In this document: in pieces, positions 60,644-64,000 of the stretch
Layout: each line of letters opens with the position of its first letter
Numbering within the stretch: the stretch's first letter is position 1
NCBI GenBank assembly: GCA_034667405.1
Contig: JAXDJX010000002.1
Span: forward strand, 104,807 to 168,806
DNA from: JANXVR01 sp034667405
Lineage (GTDB): Bacteria > Actinomycetota > UBA4738 > HRBIN12
DNA length: 64,000 bases
Direction of reading: 5' to 3'
Translations under genes and position numbers: made by a program
The notes under the pieces: model-generated
What the model was told of the DNA's origin: nothing
Databases searched by the model: none
The model's input: only the letters and a program-made list of their open reading frames with translations

Positions 60644-61945
60644 TCACGCCGACATCGAGGGTGCTCGGAGCGCTCGGATCACCCAATCCTCCAGTGCCGA
60701 GCCGAATTGCCACCGCTCGCTCTGATCCAACGAACCTAGGAGCCGTCGATAGCTCATCGCCTGGTGCATCGCAGCCAAGGGCTCTATCTGTTCGAACCAG
60801 TTGATCGCCTCCTCATGCTCCGCCACGTCACGCCACCCGTACAAGTAACGATCACGCAAACGATCGCGCAGCGAGGGATCCGAGTCGCGTTCCGCACCCC
60901 GAAGGATGATCGCCATGTCGAAGAAGGGATGTGCGACGCATGCATCCGTCCAATCAAAGATGAGGTATCGACCCCGACTAAGGGCTACGTTCTCTCCGTG
61001 GTAGTCGCCATGCACCAACGTGTCCGGAAACGGGGGCCTCGCCGCCTCTTGACACAGATCTTTGAATCGGGGCCATGCGCCTCGAAGCTGGGCGAGGATC
61101 TCGCTCGAGAGCCACGCCGCACCGTCTTCTGCAAGTTCCCTGATCTGGGTCGACAGCACGGCCACCCGACGGTCGGCGCACCCGGCCTCGAGCAGCGCAT
61201 GGACATCGACCGCACTCCGTCGCTGGAGTGCTACGAGCGCCTCCACTGCCCCGTCGCCGACCGCTGCTCCCTTGCCGGAGGCCAGCTCGTCGCCAAAGTC
61301 CGCGGTGAGGAGCCAGCCTCGCTCGTCGTCGATCGAGACCGGGGCCGGGATCATGTCCGGAAAGCGTTCGGCGAGCATCTTCGTCACACTGGCTTCGTGC
61401 CGGAAGTGGGTCGGCGCCGCTTTGAAGTAGTAACGGCCCGCGCTCGTCTGAGCCCGGAGGATCGATGACACGGACCACGTGGAGAACTGCTCGATGTCCA
61501 TCACTCCGGGAAGGGTCGTTTCTATCCATCCGCGAGCGCTTGCGTACCATCCGGGGTACTCCCACGGCTGCAGTCCTGCGGGCCTGCCTTCGCGCGACTC
61601 GGTGAACCACCGATCGGTCGCCGCCCGTCCAAGTTCGTTCCTCAGGTGGGCGGAAACGGTCTCCTCGTCGCACCACGAGCCGAAGAGTGGCGCCTCGCCG
61701 CCGAGCAACTCCGTGAGTAGGAAGGCATCACCCGACTCCTGATCGGCGTCATCGTGTTCGACGAAGAGGCACCGCAGGACCGCGATATCGAGGCCTAGTC
61801 GATCCCGAGCCCACGATTGCGCTCTTTCCACTCGGGCCCAATCGCCTCCCAGCAGGAAGGGGAGCATCCACCGCGAGCCATCCTCGACGAGGAGAACGCG
61901 GGCTCCCGACTCGTCCGGGATAATCAGATGCTGCCTGAACGACAT
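60644..61945 (-). CDS. APH-family phosphotransferase inside the tRNA-Arg-bracketed segment
   Basis: 433 residues. The C-terminal ~260 residues are an aminoglycoside-phosphotransferase/kinase fold: catalytic loop TLVHGDYHGENVAL and metal Asp in LIFDWTDACVAHPFFD. The N-terminal ~150 residues (SFRQHLIIPDESGARVLLVE onward) look like a NUDIX-like or other regulatory domain, with a Trp-rich stretch. Substrate unknown; similar kinases phosphorylate antibiotics, sugars or homoserine. TATCGT lies six bases before the ATG. It is the only gene between the tRNA-Arg and the repeat copy. Confidence 0.85.
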   Translation of the reverse strand: MSFRQHLIIPDESGARVLLVEDGSRWMLPFLLGGDWARVERAQSWARDRLGLDIAVLRCLFVEHDDADQESGDAFLLTELLGGEAPLFGSWCDEETVSAHLRNELGRAATDRWFTESREGRPAGLQPWEYPGWYASARGWIETTLPGVMDIEQFSTWSVSSILRAQTSAGRYYFKAAPTHFRHEASVTKMLAERFPDMIPAPVSIDDERGWLLTADFGDELASGKGAAVGDGAVEALVALQRRSAVDVHALLEAGCADRRVAVLSTQIRELAEDGAAWLSSEILAQLRGAWPRFKDLCQEAARPPFPDTLVHGDYHGENVALSRGRYLIFDWTDACVAHPFFDMAIILRGAERDSDPSLRDRLRDRYLYGWRDVAEHEEAINWFEQIEPLAAMHQAMSYRRLLGSLDQSERWQFGSALEDWVIRALRAPSMSA

Positions 61946-61990
61946 GGCGAGACGATACTGATGGTTGACGAGGCGTCGCGCGCCTCGAGG

Positions 61991-62034
61991 TACGGATCCG
62001 AAGGTCGGCCGTCGAATCCCTCCCGGCGCACCAG
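61991..62034 (+). repeat. decayed second copy of the tRNA-Arg 3' half
   Basis: 44 bases matching tRNA-Arg(ACG) from the anticodon to CCAG, 1.4 kb downstream in the same orientation. The last 22 bases are identical (62013-62034). Differences sit in the anticodon arm and T-stem, which would no longer pair, and there is no 5' half, so it is not a tRNA. It closes the segment carrying the phosphotransferase gene, resembling an attR site. Confidence 0.7.
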
Positions 62035-62121
62035 ATATAGCCGGTCCGTTCAGGACCGTGACCCTTGAAGAGCGTTTTAGGTAGCCTCAAGCGGGTCGGG
62101 CTTTCGGCCGATATTTCCCCT

Positions 62122-63234
62122 ATGGAGACCCACGCCGTCGCGCAGACCTCAGCTGACCGATGGCTGGATCGCATCCTCGTGTCCACCAGTCGCTGGCACA
62201 CCACTGTCGTCGCCGGTGGACTCGCAGCGGGGCTCGGCGCCGCCTACGCCATCACGTACGCGCTCGGCGGCACACGCGCCTTCGCCGCCACATGCTTCCT
62301 GATCGTCGTCATGGTTGCGGCCGTTCGTTTCGGATACATCGGTGCTGTGCTCACCGCTTTGGCGGCGACCGCGTTGGTAGGTCCGCTCATGCCGCTGGAC
62401 GTCAGCACGGGAACGGTCCAGCAGCCTTCGATGTGGATCTCTCGGGGCGTCACGCTGCTGTTGGTCGGCGTTTTCACGAGCGCCCTGATCGAACGCGTGA
62501 AGGCCGGGCAGAACCGCGAGTTGGCCTTCGCGCAGAAGGAACGCGATCTCGCCATCGGGAAGGCGGCCGTCGTGACCACCGTCGCGCACGAGTTCCGCAG
62601 TCCCCTCACCGTCATCAATGGCGTCGCGCGCATGCTCGAGAACGAACACGCCATCCCCGAGGAGTTCGAACCGCTCTTCCAAGGTCTCCTGGATTCCACG
62701 ACGCGCCTGATCGACCTGGTCTCTACGATGGGTGCGGTGCTCGACGGTGGCGGCGGAGCTGTGTTCCTGCGAACCGAGACGCTGGTGACCCGGGAGATCC
62801 TCGGCGCGGTGGTGGCCAGGGTCGCCGCTCGCGACGCACACAGCCGAGTACAGATCAAGATCGACTCCGACGCCGAGTTCGTACGAACCGACCCGGAACT
62901 GGTGCAACAGGTGCTGCGACACATCGTCGAGAACGCGCTCAAGTTCTCTCGCGTGGATCAGCCGGTTGAAGTCTCCGTGACTCGCAGCGACCAACACGTC
63001 ACGTTCCTGGTCTCGGATCGCGGGTCGGGGATCGACGTCAACCTGTTGTCATCCGATCCCTTCACGCAAGGCGATCAGTCGATCACGCGCGAGCAGGCCG
63101 GCCTCGGGTTGGGACTGTTCGCAGCCGTTCGTTTGGCGGAGATGCTTGGCGGCTCGCTGACGTTCGACTCCCGACGCGGGGGCGGCACGATCGTTCGGAT
63201 CCGCATCGCATCTCCAACGTCGGTTCCTGCCTAG
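62122..63234 (+). CDS. sensor histidine kinase with DUF4118-like membrane domain
   Basis: 370 residues from ATG 62122. Four N-terminal helices resemble the DUF4118 region of KdpD-type kinases (TAFAATCFLIVVMVAAVRFGYIG-like). The HisKA site is VTTVAHEFRSPLTVINGV, N box IVENALKFSR, and G boxes DRGSGID and GLGLGLFAAVRLAEMLGG. No response regulator is adjacent. TAGCCT (62082-62087) suggests a start near 62094, so the in-frame TTG at 62065 is less likely. Confidence 0.87.
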   Translation: METHAVAQTSADRWLDRILVSTSRWHTTVVAGGLAAGLGAAYAITYALGGTRAFAATCFLIVVMVAAVRFGYIGAVLTALAATALVGPLMPLDVSTGTVQQPSMWISRGVTLLLVGVFTSALIERVKAGQNRELAFAQKERDLAIGKAAVVTTVAHEFRSPLTVINGVARMLENEHAIPEEFEPLFQGLLDSTTRLIDLVSTMGAVLDGGGGAVFLRTETLVTREILGAVVARVAARDAHSRVQIKIDSDAEFVRTDPELVQQVLRHIVENALKFSRVDQPVEVSVTRSDQHVTFLVSDRGSGIDVNLLSSDPFTQGDQSITREQAGLGLGLFAAVRLAEMLGGSLTFDSRRGGGTIVRIRIASPTSVPA

Positions 63235-63251
63235 ACCGATACGCTCGTTCC

Positions 63252-64000
63252 ATGTCCGAACAGCACCGCATCGGGATCTTCCGACCCCTGACCAACCACG
63301 ATTTCCGCCTCCTGTGGACCGGTCTCGCCGTGTCGCTGCTTGGCGACGGGATCTACCTGGTCTCCATCGCATGGTTGGTCCTCGACCTCTACGACCTGAA
63401 GGCGCTCTCTCTGGTCGGTCTGGCCTGGACACTGCCAACCGTGCTGCTCTTGATGGTGACCGGCGTGTTGACGGACAGGCTGCCTCGCCGCCGGCTCATG
63501 TTGGTCGCCGACGGCGTTCGGTTCCTGGCGATCGGCACGATGGGCGTGCTCGTCATCACCGGGCAGGTCCGCCTGTGGCATCTCATCGTGCTGGCGGCGA
63601 TCTACGGCGCAGGCGAGGCGCTCTTCGGTCCGGCGAACTCCGCGATCCTGCCCGACCTTGTCCCCGCCGAACAGCTGGTACAGGCGAACTCGTTGGCGCA
63701 GTTCGTGCGTCCGTTCGCGCAGATGTTGCTGGGACCGGCCTTGGGCGGAGTGTTGGTGAGAACCGTCGGTCCCGGTTGGGCGTTCATCGTGGACGCGGCG
63801 ACCTTCGCGTGGAGTGCATCGATGATCCTGCGGATGACCGAACGCGCGGCGGTCCGCCATCCGGACGCCGACAGCACGCATTGGGCGGACCTGAAGGAAG
63901 GGTTCCGGTTCGTTCGCTCACGGACTTGGTTGTGGGCGTCGATGAGCGTTGCGACCGTGAGCCTCCTCTGCTTCTGGGGTCCGTTCGAGGTGCTGGTTCC
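63252..64000 (+). CDS. MFS transporter, 3' end beyond the window
   Basis: At least 249 residues with six or more membrane helices of the MFS fold. The opening FRPLTNHDFRLLWTGLAVSLLGDGIYLVSIAWLV and GVLTDRLPRRRLMLVADGVRF are typical of EntS/MefA-type drug or siderophore exporters. TACGCT (63240-63245) lies six bases before the ATG. The C-terminal half is missing, so the substrate group cannot be narrowed. Confidence 0.85.
   Translation, partial: MSEQHRIGIFRPLTNHDFRLLWTGLAVSLLGDGIYLVSIAWLVLDLYDLKALSLVGLAWTLPTVLLLMVTGVLTDRLPRRRLMLVADGVRFLAIGTMGVLVITGQVRLWHLIVLAAIYGAGEALFGPANSAILPDLVPAEQLVQANSLAQFVRPFAQMLLGPALGGVLVRTVGPGWAFIVDAATFAWSASMILRMTERAAVRHPDADSTHWADLKEGFRFVRSRTWLWASMSVATVSLLCFWGPFEVLV

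Noticed and set aside
62065..62121. TTG 62065 as the histidine kinase start
   Set aside because: A TAGCCT -10 lies downstream of it at 62082, so the ATG at 62122 fits better.

Overview
This is a gene-dense, GC-rich stretch of an actinobacterial (Actinomycetota) chromosome, probably from a lineage distant from the well-studied genera. The main clues are the fhaA-fhaB-pstP-rodA order at the left edge (a hallmark Actinobacteria locus), frequent GTG starts, many 4-bp GTGA/ATGA gene overlaps, and complete coproporphyrin-dependent haem synthesis. Many genes also have a TANNNT -10 box only 6-8 nt before the start codon, which implies leaderless mRNAs. No complete mobile element, integrase, transposase or CRISPR array was seen.

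Layout. 1-3.8 kb: cell-envelope and division signalling operon (fhaA, fhaB, pstP, rodA, probably pbpA off the edge). 4.1-7.7 kb: tRNA-Leu(CAG) and an accessory patch with a secreted beta-helix repeat protein and small hypotheticals. 7.7-12 kb: nitroreductase, VOC protein, HtrA-like protease, an M24/DddP-like protein with degraded metal ligands, YaaA. 12-16.6 kb: PglD-like acetyltransferase, PglC-like phosphoglycosyl transferase, GT87-like glycosyltransferase, and a membrane-embedded spermidine-synthase-like protein. 16.6-18.4 kb: ABC exporter. 19-21 kb: larB-larC. 21-23.4 kb: DUF4446-like protein, bactofilin, serS. 23.3-29.3 kb: a PAS-only sensor and a PspC/LiaF-like envelope-stress module with its own kinase and regulator. 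29.4-32 kb: small proteins (one frameshifted) and a secreted protein. 32-34.4 kb: DrrAB-type exporter divergent from a MarR regulator. 34.5-37 kb: tRNA-Ser(UGA), VanZ, YihY/BrkB, GH26 hydrolase.

37-53.4 kb carries every haem enzyme from glutamyl-tRNA to haem b in two blocks: hemE-cpfC-cgoX-chdC on the plus strand and hemA-hemC-hemD-hemB-hemL on the minus strand. Between them lie a reductase, HAD phosphatase, PPK2, UvrD-like helicase, MsrA and a phytoene-desaturase-like oxidoreductase. 53.4-57.3 kb: P1 peptidase, FAD oxidase, tRNA-Ser(GCU), CorA, DinB. 57.8-60.4 kb: hydroxyisobutyrate-dehydrogenase-like and class III aminotransferase genes behind a decayed PotA-like remnant. 60.5-62.0 kb: tRNA-Arg(ACG) followed by a 1.4-kb segment with one phosphotransferase gene, closed by a decayed direct repeat of the tRNA 3' half, so probably a small tRNA-targeted insertion. 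62-64 kb: a DUF4118-type histidine kinase and an MFS transporter cut by the window end.

The best leads for something new are the tRNA-Arg-bracketed segment with the adjacent potA ruin, the DddP-like protein missing two metal ligands, and the compact leaderless and divergent promoter layout.
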